Source: Trifolium pratense
Lineage: Eukaryota; Streptophyta; Magnoliopsida; Fabales; Fabaceae
Assembly: GCF_020283565.1 (NCBI RefSeq)
Contig: NC_060065.1
Coordinates: forward strand, 39,172,409-39,236,408
Direction: 5' to 3'
DNA length: 64,000 bases
The notes beneath the pieces were generated by a model that worked only from the letters and a program-made list of their open reading frames with translations, ran no database searches and was not told the DNA's origin. This document shows positions 10,816 to 24,282 of this stretch, piece by piece. Position 1 is the first letter of the stretch; each line of letters begins with the position of its first letter. Both the position numbers and the translations under genes were made by a program.

Positions 10816-13800
10816 ATGGGAGCACTTAGCAAATACTATAACTATAATTCTAACCCTTATCAACCTCTTCAAACTAACACCAACTCAGAAATCAACACTT
10901 TTCAACATCATGAACAAGAACAACAACTGTTATTACCTGAATTAACACAAATTTTAGAACATAACCACCATTTTTCTTCATCTTATTTAGATGAAACTTT
11001 GTTTTTTCAAAGTCCTTATTTTTACTCAAATGAGACTTACCCTTCTCATGAACAACTACTTTTTGATTCAACTTTCTCTTCTCAAAATGATGGATTCATT
11101 TCAATGAATGAAATTTTCCCAAATGAAGAAAATTTCAACACTTACCTTCCATGTGCAAAACGACAAAAGCTATGTTATGAGGAGAAAAAAGTTCAACAAC
11201 AAGAAGAGATTTTGAACTCAACCAATTTTTTTGTGGATGAGTTTATGACTAACCCTTTTGGTTCTTTTGAAGCAGAACAACCATTTTGTTCTGCTTCGAA
11301 AATTGTTGGTTGTGAGAAGAAAGTGTACGAAAAGACTATCTCGTCACAGAGTATCGTGGCGAGAGAAAGAAGAAGAAAGATAACTGAGAAGACACAAGAG
11401 CTTGGAAAGTTGGTTCCTGGTGGGCCTAAGATGAATACAGCAGAGATGCTTATTGGTGCTGCTAATTATGTTAAGTTTCTTCAAGCTCAAGTTGGAATGC
11501 TTCAAGTTATGGGAACATTAAGCAAGGTAACTGTTTTTGTTTTGTATGTTTTTATATTAGGCAAATGCTAAATAGTGCCCCCGGGGCACTCTTTAAGCCC
11601 ATAAATAGTAAACTTTTTATAGAATTTTTATCGGAATGCGTAAAGTCAACGCATTGGAAATTGTAGTGTTTAACTTTTTGAATAAAAAGTTTCTTTAAAT
11701 AGAATTCTTAAAGAGTGCCCCGGGGGCACTCGTTAGCAAGACCCTTTATATTATTAGAGCTTATAAATTAAGTTAAGAAAAATATTAAACAATGCCTCTC
11801 ATACTAGTTAAACATATAAATAAGAAAATTATGCATTGAAATTTGTGCATTTAATACATTGAAATGGTAAAAACTTATGTTATCAACATTAACTTGTGCA
11901 TTTAATTTCAACTTTTTTGTTTTAGTCTTAATATGCAACTTGAAGGAATTTGGATTCCATGTCATCACTGTCATCACCGCGGTCATATTAGTGGTTGTTG
12001 AATTGAAATCAAACTGTTCAGATTTTAATGCATGAAAATACAATTTAACTTCAAGTGAATTTGCATGTTTTTGTTATGAATGATGTTTTTGTTTTTATGT
12101 TATGCTACTTGAATTTAGTTGTTTTAATTTATAATAGCTATAAAATATGTTTGTTTATTGTATATATAAAATATGTTTTTTTTACTTGATACTCATGCCT
12201 ATAAATAATGTGATAAAATTAAAGTAACCGAAATACATATGTTTCCGGATCTGCATCGTTGAACTTAATCACCGTGTGAATCAGTAATTGACAGAGGTTG
12301 ATCTGCCAATTCAATCAAACGAACACCGCAACAAGACGGAAATACAAACACCGCACAAAGACGGGACGACGAAATCACAGAAAAACACAAAAGAAAATTT
12401 TAATCTATGTGAAAACCACTTATTTAGATTAAAACAAATAGAAAAAGATGCAAAGGGTGATTTTGGACCCAAAATCACCTCCTTTTTGATGAAATGATGG
12501 GAATAAAACTTAGAGAAAAGGAGCAGCTTATCTCTTCTTATATGAGAGTGAGAAGGGTTAAGGAAACGGTTACTAATAAGAGGAAATGGTCAATAAACAG
12601 AGAGAATTTAGGAACAATGGTATATATGAGCTGGCTTTGTAACTGTTTTACAAGGAATTTTCAACTACTTCTTTTTTAATTTATAATAATTTAAATTTTT
12701 TTTTGAGATAACAATTTAAATATTCACTTTAATAGATTAATTTAATTTAAATATTAGCTGTTATTTCCTTTTTATATGTTTAGTTTCCCTACCACTTGGG
12801 AGAATATTTAAAAAGTTACCATTCAATTCATTACCCAAAAATGAAATTAGTAAGTGTCGATCAAATATATTTGGAGGTCTAAGAAAATGTTTAAAAAGAT
12901 TTATAAAGTCTATAATAGTAATATTTTTGATATAATGATTTATAAAGTCTATATAATAATAATATTTTTGATATAATCATTTTTTTTACTTTCACCACCA
13001 GTTTAATGTGATTCCGGTGTCAGGTTCAAGTGACTCCAGCCTCCTCCCGATCACAGTTGCGGGATCGAACCATGATCCTCCTTACTAAATACAGCGTGCC
13101 GTCAATCACCACTGAACTCACTAACAATTGATTAAATTATTAAATTTTAGTTTAATTGTTTTTTAAATGATTTAGAATACGAAATTATGATAGTAAAGTC
13201 AATCGGTTTCATCTTTGTTGATACAATATTAATTTTCGATAAACTTTTATCAATCTAAAAATAGTAGTATTTGAAACTTTTTTATTCAATAAAAGTTTTA
13301 TATTTTTGGAGACCTAAAATTTGTCTTGGTAGTTTCATCCTTGGGTCTCCGGTGGTGTAACAATTTTTTAGAAGTTAAATTTTTAGAATTTATGAAAATA
13401 ATTATGCAAATAAATAATTTTTTATGTTAATTCATAAATTCTCACAAATAAATATTGTATTTTTATAAGTTGTTTTCTCATAAAGTATATGTTTCGCATA
13501 AGTTAAAAACAAGTCAATCCAAACGAAAATAATAAAATTATTTTTTTACGACAATAAATTTAGTTAATGCTTTGAATATTCCTTCTTCAATTAACTTTCT
13601 TAACTTTTTAGTTTATAGACATGTGCCCAAATAAATCCACATATATATCTTACATTTTATAATTGAAAATTGCAGGAAGAAAAGGAACCTCCTCCAAGTC
13701 AAGATATACACAAACTACTTGTTTCTCCCTTTGTTCAAGAGAAATTGTATTTGGAAGAAAAGTGCTTTGTTACAAAAGAGTTTATCACCACACTAACCAA

Positions 13801-13894
13801 TCATGATAATGTTAGATCAAAACCTACCATCCTTAAGGGTCTTAAACAGCTTATTGGAACAGAGATTAATGAGAAGAAACCAAAGCAAGAATAA
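10816..13894 (+). CDS. bHLH transcription factor, bHLH52/53-like
   Basis: The two-exon gene joins 10816-11526 to 13676-13894 (donor AAG/GTAACT, acceptor TTGCAG/GAA, phase 0) and encodes 309 residues. The bHLH domain lies at about 180-232. Its basic region reads SQSIVARERRRKITEKTQEL, with the Glu-Arg pair used for E-box contact, a loop with VPGGPKMNTAEML, and helix two with YVKFLQAQV. The N-terminus is rich in Asn, Gln, Phe and acidic residues, as in an activation region. The C-terminal exon has the HKLLVSPFVQEKLYLEEKCF block that I associate with Arabidopsis bHLH52/53. Expected role: nuclear, DNA-binding as a dimer. The 2.1-kb intron carries a MITE (11560-11744) and, at about 12230-12700, an unclassified repeat-like stretch. 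Confidence 0.88.
11560..11744. mobile_element. MULE-type MITE in the bHLH intron
   Basis: Inverted ends share GCTAA..AGTGCCCCCGGGGCACT. The element is flanked by a perfect 9-bp direct repeat TTTATATTA (11551-11559 and 11745-11753). The 185-bp size, 9-bp duplication and absence of coding potential fit a Mutator-derived MITE. The palindrome AGTGCCCC/GGGGGCACT occurs within each terminus. Confidence 0.88.
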
Positions 13895-14983
13895 TTTTAC
13901 TCTTCATTGGTTGTTCTCTCCATTTTTTTTTAGTGTTGCTTTATTTCATTTTTCATTAATAAGGCTCTCAACTCGTGAGTCTAGGTTAGATTCAATTCTT
14001 TTGTAAGTTCATTTTGCATGTAAGAGGGACCATTTATTGATTTATTTATTAATTACTTGAATTTTTTTATCTTTTGTAGTATGGTTAAATCGTGCTTGCA
14101 AGGGTAAGGCATGTGAGTGGAACTCTTGCTTCTTTTATTATTATGTTGATGTTGATAGAAATAAATTTTAGATGAGTTGAGTTTCAAGATTCATCAGGTT
14201 AGGACAGGTTACAAAGCTCAAAGAATACTAACAACGATAGTTTACAAACTAACAACTGTTTGCATAAGTTTTAAAAAAAGTTGGGTCAAACGAGTCTTAA
14301 GATCTTTGACAGGTTCTTTGATCTTCTTTAATCACAATCCTAATTACTTAGCAAATTATTCTCATCCAATCCCATACTACCATACTTTGAAGGGAGTGGA
14401 TGCGCATGAACCGCTCTATGAAGAAAAGGAAATTGACACCCAAAACACAATTGAAATGTGAAAATATCAAATGGGTAATCGTTTTTTTTTTTTTTTGTGT
14501 GTCATTTATTATTTATTTTTAATTTATTCTCACATATACTTTAAGAAATTCAATTTTAACCAAATTTTTTTTTTTTAAGAAGCTAAATTAGCCCACTCAA
14601 ATTGGTACTAGAGATAATCGAACATGAGACCTTAAAGAGGAGCACATTTCTAGATCTCAAGTCAATACCATCAAACCAACCCAAGTGGGTTTAACGAAAA
14701 TATTTTATTGTAGCATTCAATTCATTATTGTTGTTTTTTGTACAAAACTTTGTTTTTGACAAGTAGTGCCTTTAAATTCTACTCTTAACTCTTAAGTTGG
14801 ATAAATAGAATGACCGGGGTTCAAACTCTGACCCTCAACAATATCCCTACCACCTAAACTAAGCTCACGGGACAAATTCATTTCATTTCTATTTCAATAT
14901 AAGCACGCCTCAAAAAAACATTATTTAAAAAAAACCAAAAAAAAGATTCAGGGAAACAAAAACTCACATACCTATAAGGCTAT

Positions 14984-14986
<3 letters not shown>

Positions 14987-15025
<39 letters not shown>
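14987..15025. repeat. (AT)n microsatellite
   Basis: About 19 uninterrupted AT dinucleotides. Confidence 0.95.
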
Positions 15026-15028
<3 letters not shown>

Positions 15029-15879
15029 CATACAAAAAAATTTGATGTGAACTTTTCATAATACCAACAATATCCTTGATTTTTGTTTTTTGAGCGGTAA
15101 AATTTTTTTATTAACAAACTCACCATAACATAATTCATGTCTTCTTTTTTTTTACATAAGTTTGCATAATGACTATTAGTCGAAATAATAACTGAAGGTA
15201 CCGTAAAAGTGAGGTGGGATGGGACACTTTTTTTTTTTGCAATAAGGTACACTTATTTTTTGAGTACATACAAAGTCGCAATAGAGGTTTTTTTAATAAA
15301 AAAAATAAGAGGGTTTATGTTGCTAAACAATAGAGCTTTGTATAGTGTGGCTTTGTATGGTCCTACCAAAAACCTATTTTTAACTTGATATTCTTATAAT
15401 TGTCAACCAAAAAAAAAAAACTTGATATTCTTATTTATTTTAGAAAGACAAAAAAAAGGTTGCACTTGCATCGACTCCTTTTTTCCTCTCTCCTACCTAA
15501 GTCCTAACTACCTTTGTGAATCCACAAATTTGTGCAATATAATATTCAAGCAGATGGGAGTACTTGTTGCTCCATGAAGCATCATTCTACTTGAAGAATA
15601 TCACCAAAAATATTAGCACTTGTACCCTCAATTTTGATGTGTGAACATAAATAACTTCCTTTTGTTCCAAATACATGTTAGATATCATTTAAACTTATGA
15701 GCCAAATATAATACAAATGTTGACTTACCTAGTGCAGTCATGAAGGAAAAAATAACTCGATTATACTAACAAGAGAAATGCCTTCTAATGCCATCAATTG
15801 AAATGATCACTAACTAAATGTACATGAAGTTCAATGATCTATCCTAACCATAACAAAAATCACACTAGCTTCTAACACT

Positions 15880-16055
15880 CATTTGTTAGCTCACAAGTGG
15901 TTAATGAGCTCCTCTAGGCCGAATCGTTTGGAAGTTCCCAAGTTCGATTCCTAGTGGAAACAATTTTTAGCCAGGTTTTTCTTACCTAGCAGCCGAACTC
16001 TGGATTGCCGAGGCACTCTTCCCTGGAACCAGAGGATTACTACCCAAAAAAAATG
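15880..16055 (+). mobile_element. tRNA-related SINE (Au-SINE-like)
   Basis: An A-box-like TGGTTAATGAGCTCC is followed by a B-box AAGTTCGATTCCTAG. Then come CAATTTTTAGCCAGG and GGAACCAGAGGATTA, and the copy ends in a short A-run. The order matches a second copy at 24121-24282 and my recollection of the plant Au SINE. Ends are approximate. Confidence 0.65.
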
Positions 16056-16484
16056 GTGTCCTAATCATTGAAATATTTATGATGATGTGGAAGTGTTATG
16101 TTGGCTCCATATAAATGAATGTTTAAATTGTCAAATGAAGTCAGAAATAAGGTAAAATTTCCCAAATAAGCTTCTCTCCACTTTCAAGAACTCTATGCAA
16201 GTACACTTACCATTAGAATTTCCTTCTATCATTGATTTTAGTTCATATGACACTAACAAAAACCACAAACCTCCTACACTTTTATTGAACAATCCTCTCA
16301 TTTTTATAAGCCACATGACAGGATTTACTATTAGTAATGTTGTTTGGACATGAAAAATATTGCAATTCAATCGCCAATTAATCCAAAACAATATAAAGCA
16401 AAGATGCGGAGATAAATCATGTGAGCTCAGAATGTTTGAAAACTAGAGATAGCCTTTATGCCATGCAAATACTTTTTGGTGACT

Positions 16485-17029
16485 CTATTGCGCTTGTGCG
16501 GCGGTGGTGTCAACAGGTGTATCAGGATGTGCTCCCCATTCAGTCCAGGATCCATCATAAACGGGAACATCAGTCTTTCCAAGACGATGAAGACCCTATA
16601 ACAAGAAACAGCCATGATCGAAATGTGGGGAAAAAAAAAAGATATCAACGTGTTTACATTTTACACATATCATTATCAACAATTTAAAATTTTCTATGGA
16701 AAAGATTAGAGAAGAGACAAAGAGATACCAATGCAAGAATGCATGCAGTTACTCCAGTTCCACACGAAGTCACAACCGGGTTTTCCAAAGAGATGCCTGC
16801 GGATCAAAGACATTGTGTGACGGGAGAATTCGAGAACAAAATGATTTCAGCATTATTAAAACTCGTAGAAAGATGTTCAAACCTTCTTGATCAAACCGCT
16901 TCTTAAGCTCATCTGCTGGTAACAATGACTGTGAACCATCTAACATCTGCAGGTGAAAGACATTTGACATTGATTAAATATCTTACAATCTCATACAAGT
17001 AAAATGTAACAATATACTTCAAAGTTCGA

Positions 17030-17076
<47 letters not shown>

Positions 17077-20000
17077 TATCGGCCAGTATAATACAATTGG
17101 ATCAGAATTGAGGTAAGATGTATGTGTTTTACTAATATTAATACAAATATAATAGACACGACGATATGTTACCTGGGCAAAAGGAATGCATTTGCTGCCA
17201 GGTACATGACCACTTCTGATTCCCTTTCTGGGCTCTGGTGCAATTCCATCAAACCTGTCAAAGGATAAAATCTTCAGAAATCCAAGAACCATACATCAAA
17301 AACGATATTGAAACACATTTGTCACGGCCATTATGGTCAACAAGTGTAAAGCCTTTTTTGCTTTTATTTCTTGAGTTTTCCAACCAAAGCTTAAGATTTT
17401 ATTATTATTTGATGTGTTTTAACCGTACAAACTACAAGCATTACAGGGTGTTTTTGTTGATGATTCACCTAAAAAACCCCTATCTAACCAGTTTCTAACT
17501 ATAATAAACCCAATACTCGCCAGCATCATTTACATACAAGCCAGGTATTTACCAGCACGTCCACTGTTTGCCGGTGTGCTTATCTATACGCCATTCACGC
17601 GTGTCTCTATTGAATCTGTCTATGCTTCTTTGCAGTTCACATCACGTGTCTCTGTTCGGATTTTTTTTTCTTGGGGGTGTTGTCTCGGGATAGGTTAGAG
17701 AGATAAAAGAAATACTGAAAGGTACTTTAACTTGTATTGAAGACAATGGAATGCATAAATGGAAAAGAAGAAAATCTATTAGCAGTATGTCTACCAGTCG
17801 CTAGCCAAATGGCTCCTTTGGTAAGATAACGGTGATCCTCTCTTTCTCCTAACAGAATTCATGATACCTCATTCCTTATGTAAATAATTCTCCGCAAAAA
17901 ATATCATTTCCCTCTCAAATTAAGAGAATAAATCTATCAAGCAAGTCGTAATCTTTTGATTTTCTTATTTCTACTAACTTCTGACAAATAAACTTAGTTA
18001 GAGTAGTTAAATACTCCCTCTGGTCCTTTTTATAAGAGACAATTCACTTTTTAGATTCATTGAATAACTGATGTATCTGGTCTATATTATAAACCAGATA
18101 CATCAATTATACTTGAATGAATCTAAAAAGTCAGCTGTAAATTATAATTATAATAAGGACCGGACAGAGTATATATTATTAGGGAACCTAAATATAAAAT
18201 ATTCTTATTCAAATAAAATAAAAAATCGGGTTAGCCAAAGCTACTCTATAGTTACTCATAGCTCTGCCCCTGGTTTGGTCCAACATTGTTGATGATTTTA
18301 AACATAAAGGACTAACTTAACATGAAAAAAATTATTAATTTGACACAAAAAGATAAAGGACTAGTTTGAAACTTTAAATTAAGTTAAAGGACCATTAGTG
18401 CAGATTTTGTATCTTTATTATTTGACCTTTTTGGCATTAGAAGCAGTCCTGGTATGTCTTTTACATCATAGTTGGCCTAAAAAACACTTATCTAACCAAC
18501 CATTTACAAACTATGATCCAAATTAATACTCAGCCAGTGTCATTTATAGTCAAATGGCCTTTACCACCACAGCCAATGTTTGCCAGAGTCATATGCAAGT
18601 GTGCTCATCCACGACATTATTTACACCACTCACTCAGGTCTCTATTGAGTCTGTCCATGCTATTTGCAGTGCATGTCCCGTGTGTCTGTTCTGTTGTTTT
18701 CCTTTTGTAACTAGCTCTCCCCCAAACAGATCATCACTCTCTCTATCTCTCTCTATCTCTCTCCAGCTCAGCCTTCCCACTATTCTTAAACTGTTTCCTG
18801 CAGTAGACTTGCCATATCTTGGGCCTGCCCTCCATATTAGGTGTTACCATGCCCAATTCATCTACATAGGCCCTATTATCTAGTGTGTGCATAGCACAAC
18901 CCTTCCACATTTCACAGTTCATGCACCTCATAGTTCACAGCACTTTGCTCCTATGTGCTGTCACAATTCACTGCTCTCTTTTGTCTATTAATTCAACCAA
19001 TGTAGTTTTTTCCATTGATTCCATCAACTTATTAAGATTTGGTGTTGTCGTACTTTTTTTCTTTTTTGCTGTATGCCCTTCCACTTTTATCACCATTGCC
19101 TTGTTGATTACGATATAGATTGATGATCATTACTTGTTTGGATTATTACTTTTGACTATCAATCTTGAACATGACTTTTAATTTTTATTTTTATTTTTAT
19201 TTTTACTTTTTGAGTACCATTATCAATGGCAAAGGGTTATCATTAATGGCAGGTTATGGAAATTAGTTAAAAATCCACCATATAAACATGACATTACAGC
19301 CTGTGGTGAACATATTAGGCGTTGCAGCCTATGGCGGCTTGCACAAAATCCGCCATGTCATAGCATCATGTGCCGCCATGGTGGCAATTTGATAACACTT
19401 ACTTTTGTATATATCGTACAAATGAGTGATCTCTATACTATATTTTTCATATAGCAACTATCCTGCTCCTGCTATAGCATTTCCGGATTGATAACTAAGT
19501 TACATGCAAATTGTATATGATGTCAAGTCAAGGCTTGCAACAAAGAGGAAATGTAAATCACCTGGGCTTTCCTCGAGCATCTACGTGTTGGTGAGATTGT
19601 TCCTCTATATTTTTTGTTACCTATTAGGAAAAAGAAACAGAAAAGTTAACTTAACATTCAACTCACAATACATCTACTTAAGTGATTGATATTCTAGAAC
19701 CACCAATATTGTCAATATAATTCAATCAATTGCTTAAGTCATTGAAGCAGGATCAACAGCCACATTACAGAAAAAGGAACGTATCCTATCACACTTCTTT
19801 CACCAATCCCAAGACATACATATTCATAATTTACATTTGAAATAACACTAAAAATGCAACCAACCTGTTCGAGGGTCCAAACAAGCTGTGGCTGAAACTT
19901 AGTCTCAAATGTGATTGGACCAACCTGAAAAACAAAAAAATGTACATGCAAGAAGCAACGCATTAACTTAAAATAAAATACAAATGTCAAATTCAACTCA

Positions 20001-23000
20001 TGTAAAGGAAAAAAGATCATTAAAAAGTACACAGATAGTTTCCAAACTCACTGCTTGTCCCTGATACACTTTCTCTATTGCCTCACTTGCAGCACTGGCT
20101 TTAAGAATAGCATCACTCGAAGCACTAGATTCAACATCATAACCAGATGCACGCCATCTTGGCAGGCCACCATCTAATACCCAAATTCTGTCGTGCCCAA
20201 ACACTCGGAACATCCTTTTAATCAGTGAAGACAGGACAAAGGTATTAATGAAAGTACATCAAAAATTACATAAGATTACACAGTCTACTTAATACTTATT
20301 ATATATAGTGCTTTTTACAGCACATACCACCAAACACGAGCTGCACTAAATAATCCTTTGCCATCATAAACTACCAAGTCATCTTTGTTCTGTATGCCAA
20401 GAGCAGAAACAGCAGCTGCAAAAGCTTCCTCTGATGGCAACATGTGTGGCAGCTGATCAATGAATAACAGTCAGCATTCACATATTATTAGCTATAACAG
20501 GAAAATGAATAGCAGTGAAAGACGAAAGATATTGCAAACATCATTGACAGAACAAAAGCACTACCAACAAAGAACCATCTATAAAATAATCACAACTATT
20601 AAGAATTTTCACATGACAATTAAAAAATAGTCTTAAATGGTAAACTAGTATCCATCAAAAGGAAGCAGGATCATCGGTCATAACTCGTCTAAGCATTCCC
20701 TGAAATTGAAAAATATTCTTGAGAGTTGAACCCACCGTAACAGCAAGGTGAATTGATAACTAAGTATTTGCTTAACTTCTTTCTCTTCATCTTTCTATTT
20801 TTATTCGAATAATCTAATCTAGGGTAGAGAGAAAACATAAACTGAGTTTCATTTAAATTTTGTAATTGTAATCATAGCTCCGTTGCAAGTTCAGATAACG
20901 CTGCCACGGCTAACATATAAAACAGCTAGCATAATCATCTAGAAGAGTACATGCTCTAACATTTATAAATAGTAGGAATTGATCAGAAGATTAGTGAGAA
21001 AATATGTAACCAATATTCTGATATAAGAACTGCGTCGACATAAAGGTGTATTAAAAAAAAAAACATCAAAAGGAATAAAATGGAGATAAGCTCACATTTG
21101 TTGTTCGATCTGCTATTCCGTCTACATCAAAGAAAAGGGCCCCAGGAATGTGAGCAACCTGTTTCACATAGTGTTACACGAAAATCACATTAATGAAAAA
21201 TTGTACACAGAAAAGGTAAAATGAAACGAAGTACATGTAAGAGAATGTATTGAAGTGATATCAATATCATATACCATCCAATTATTCAGAATACTATTGC
21301 TAAGAAAAAGAATACTATTGCCAAGAAAAATCATGTCAATACCTGATACTCTTGAATTGGGTTCCTCTGCTCATCCGGCATGTACCAAGAGGCATCCACC
21401 ACCTGCATAGAATAGACAACATAAGAAATAGCATTAACACTGTTATTCATATATAAGCATGTTCTTGAAATAATGAGATTCTATCTCGATATGTGGTGTT
21501 TGAACAAGTGTCTATATCTATAATTACCAAGTGATGAAAAGAACAAAGTTTTATGGTTAAATCATATACATAGCACAACAGTGAAATGTTCTGGCAGTAA
21601 ATTTTACAAAATTTGATCAAATTAGTAAACCTAGCTCATCTATAGGAGATTGCTTGTACAATTCTCAGCTTCTACCTTTTCATTAATGTAACATCAATTG
21701 CATTCACAATCCATTCCATAAATAATTTTCTGACATATGTACAATGTACACTACTGAACCAAGAAAGAAAACAAAAGCAGAAATAACAAACTCAGTAGTA
21801 ATTTACAAATGCTAAGAATGAAAATAATTGGTAAGGGTGCTATTTAGGTACCAACAAAAGTAATAAGGCCAGTACCTTAATATCAGGCTCCTTCAGGTTA
21901 TCGTAAAGCCAATCCACAGTAACAACTGGCTCATTTGTAGGTGCAGATCGTGTTGAATATGTAGCTCTTCTGCTAACTACTGAAGAAGCCATACAAGGAG
22001 ACCAACAAGTCGACTTGGTGTAGACTGTAGAGGTTGGAACAGCTCGTACAGAGAAGAGCCGCTTCTGTATGTAGAAGAGAAATTATACAATACCATCTTG
22101 CAAAAAGAACTAACAAAGACCAAAAGCAGCTACCAAATTGAATGAAAAACTTTTCATTTGCTTCTACCACATTTTCATACATAAAAATAACATCATCACC
22201 CTAAAAGTATATATTCCAATGTTGTCAAACGCGGATCGCAGAAAATATTAGTTTGTTCAAATTCTACTATGCTGTTGCAGCTATTTGAAACACTTTGTAC
22301 AAAATCGTTATCGCAAAACAATAGTGGTTTATTCAAATTCCACTACACTATAGCTGCTATTTGAGAACACTTAAATATTCAATTGCACACATATGTAACT
22401 TGAAACTTCAGCTCGTACAAAAAAGTGGGATTCATAATGTTAATAATTCATAAGCGAGTCTACAAAAGCTAATAAGTGCAGTATTCCCTCTAATGACAAA
22501 CTAGTATCATCATTTGATCCATTTCACAAGTAGAGAAGTTAGAATTAATCCCACCCCGAAACATATTTTACTTAAGTCAGTTGTATTAACAACTATGAAG
22601 CACATATACAAACAGACACCGACAGAGATAATAATTTGAAAAAATGACACAATTCAATGTAATCATATGTGTTGTTGTCGGACACTGACGCGTGTCTGAC
22701 AATAGGACACGCCTAATCCGAGGAGTATTCATACTTCATAGGTTGTATTAACAATGCCATTTACTTGGAAAGAGCGTGCAAAAACACCCAACAATCCATA
22801 ACCAATAACCATGTGTTAATAAACTTAATTCATCACCAAAGACACAAAAATTAAATTTGTGTGAAAAACATGTCATGAGAAATTGCCACAAAATAAAGTC
22901 AAACAAAGTATATCACTCAACTGATGAAGAACCCCATCAAACAAAACATTCAAAAATCAAAACTTTAAAGACAGACAAAAAGCGATTCTTACAGTGATGA

Positions 23001-23195
23001 AAAACCCACAAATTTGAAGTTGGGATTAAGGTAAGAAAAAATAGAAAATACCCAGATGAAAATTGAGAGTGAAAAAGCGATTCTTACAGTGATGAAAGAA
23101 GATAGAATTGGTGAGTGGTGAGTGAGAAAGGAAGAAGTGTGAATCGAGCGAGGACCTAAAAGAATCTTTGTGAAAAGGGATGAAGCCATATTCAC
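16485..23195 (-). CDS. STR1: Mercaptopyruvate sulfurtransferase (STR1-like), 11 exons
   Basis: Coding exons on the minus strand are 23195-23088, 22064-21876, 21402-21343, 21158-21096, 20452-20328, 20214-20052, 19924-19865, 19620-19562, 17254-17173, 16946-16883, 16796-16729 and 16595-16485. The 12 listed blocks have GT-AG borders with matching phases and give about 383 residues. The enzyme moves sulfur from 3-mercaptopyruvate to thiols or cyanide. It has two rhodanese domains: the N-terminal one (about 85-215) is structural, with [11 protein letters not shown] and [10 protein letters not shown], and the C-terminal one (about 255-370) holds the catalytic loop CGTGVT with Cys336. The CG[ST]GVT loop marks the mercaptopyruvate type. 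The N-terminus is Ser/Arg-rich and fits mitochondrial import, while an internal Met at about residue 61 (MASSVV) could start a shorter form. The length is close to Arabidopsis STR1. All exons appear intact, so the gene should be functional. Confidence 0.92.
17030..17074. repeat. (TAA)n microsatellite in a sulfurtransferase intron
   Basis: About 14 tandem TAA units. Confidence 0.9.
17455..18700. repeat. Diverged direct-repeat pair inside the sulfurtransferase intron
   Basis: About 17455-17670 and 18470-18700 share the same ordered words: CCTAAAAAAC, TATCTAACCA, TTTGCC, GTGTGCT, TCTCTATTGA and GTGTCTCTGTTC/GTGTGTCTGTTC. Identity is moderate. The copies lie about 1 kb apart in the large 17254-19562 intron, with a MITE between them. 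The parent repeat is not identified. Confidence 0.55.
18014..18169. mobile_element. Stowaway-like MITE
   Basis: The element begins CTCCCTCTGGTCC and ends GGACCGGACAGAG, with TA on each side (18012-18013 and 18170-18171). The interior is a long imperfect palindrome (CTTTTTAGATTCATT paired with AATGAATCTAAAAAG, and GATGTATCTGGT paired with ACCAGATACATC). Confidence 0.85.
22210..22380. repeat. Dispersed repeat, copy 1 (GTTGTCAA...GCTATTTGA family)
   Basis: It contains TGTTGTCAAACGCGGATCGC and CTATAGCTGCTATTTGAGA. The same words in the same order occur at 55300-55505, so this is a dispersed palindromic repeat of MITE type. Target duplications are not clear. Confidence 0.55.
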
Positions 23196-24009
23196 GACCA
23201 GGGAGCATATAAAAGGAGTGGCCTAGGATTACTCGAAGAGTCGCAGGTTGTTCCAAAATCAAAATTTAATTAAAAATCAAAAAAGAAATGGTTACTGTGA
23301 GAGTGTGATGTGAATGTGATGCAGGTGAAGGTGTGTGTGCGAGTGACACTGTTTTTGTTTTGTTGATCAAATCAAGCGAAACCCATAAGTATCGCTTTGT
23401 AAATAAAAATTGTATTTTAATTCAGGTTTTCAATTTTCAAAAATTGAAAAAAAAGAAATTATCAAGTAATCTAATACAAGAAAATTTACTTGAAATTTTT
23501 AACCACAAGAATACTCGACCTTTTTTTTTTTTTTTTGAAGTAGCTAGAAATTCATATCTTTATCTAAAATTTTGAATAGCTGTTAAACTTGATAGTTAAA
23601 TTGGCTTAATTAGTAAAATAATTTCTTAAAAACATTTTTGGTTTCACATTGGTCTTTTAAAGAAAAAAGACTGAATAGGTCCTTAAAGAAAAAAAGATTT
23701 AAATAAGTCTCTTAAAGACATCTCCGTTAATCAGTTTGATCCTCGAAAAAATGGACGAAAAGCACCAAACTGATAATCAGAGAAATAATAGAGTAGAGCG
23801 AACAAACATTACTGCACTTAGAAGAATTAATGATGATGATGGTATTGGCCCGGTGCACATCCAAGTACTATTTTGAAAGCTTAGTTTCACTTTTTTGAAA
23901 GTAAGTTCCTCTTCCATGTTTAACATGTTTGTATTTATGTTAATTTGTATATGTTGTTTTCATAATTATCAATTGTATTTGTATGAATACTCTTTTTTAT
24001 GAGTGTATA

Positions 24010-24110
24010 AATAAATAAAGCCACTAGGTTTGATCTAATGATGAGGGGTTTGGGTAGTATGTTATACTTTCTGGGTTCGATCCCCGGCTCATCGTAAAAT
24101 AAAATAAAAA
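24010..24110 (+). mobile_element. SINE-like fragment with tRNA-type B box
   Basis: TTTGATCTAATGATGAGGGG resembles a polymerase III A box and GGGTTCGATCCCCGGC a B box, followed by an AAAATAAAATAAAA tail. Not a tRNA gene: no cloverleaf can be drawn. Confidence 0.45.
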
Positions 24111-24120
24111 TAGTCCAATG

Positions 24121-24282
24121 CCAAAGTGATGAAATTTCTTTATGATAAATTGTTTGGAAGAATCCGAGTTCGATTCCTGGTCAGAACAATTATTGGTCAA
24201 ACTTATGTACCTTACGAACGAACTCTAGATTACTGGATTACCTCGGGAACTAGAGGGTTGATACAAAAAAAAAAAAAAAAAA
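24121..24282 (+). mobile_element. tRNA-related SINE (Au-SINE-like), second copy
   Basis: A B-box-like GAGTTCGATTCCTGG is followed by GAACGAACTCTAGATTACTG, GGAACTAGAGGGTT and a run of 18 A. The organisation is the same as in the copy at 15880-16055, with a clearer poly(A) end. Confidence 0.65.

Larger units (their letters stand above)
13895..16484. other. Intergenic stretch between bHLH and sulfurtransferase genes
   Basis: No gene is recognised. It holds retroposon-like scraps with tRNA-type B-box words (about 14590-14690 and 14815-14880), an (AT)n tract (14987-15025) and a SINE copy (about 15880-16055). Confidence 0.6.

Noticed and set aside
24010..24110. tRNA gene
   Set aside because: A and B boxes are present, but no acceptor stem or cloverleaf forms and an A-rich tail follows, so it is a SINE-like fragment.
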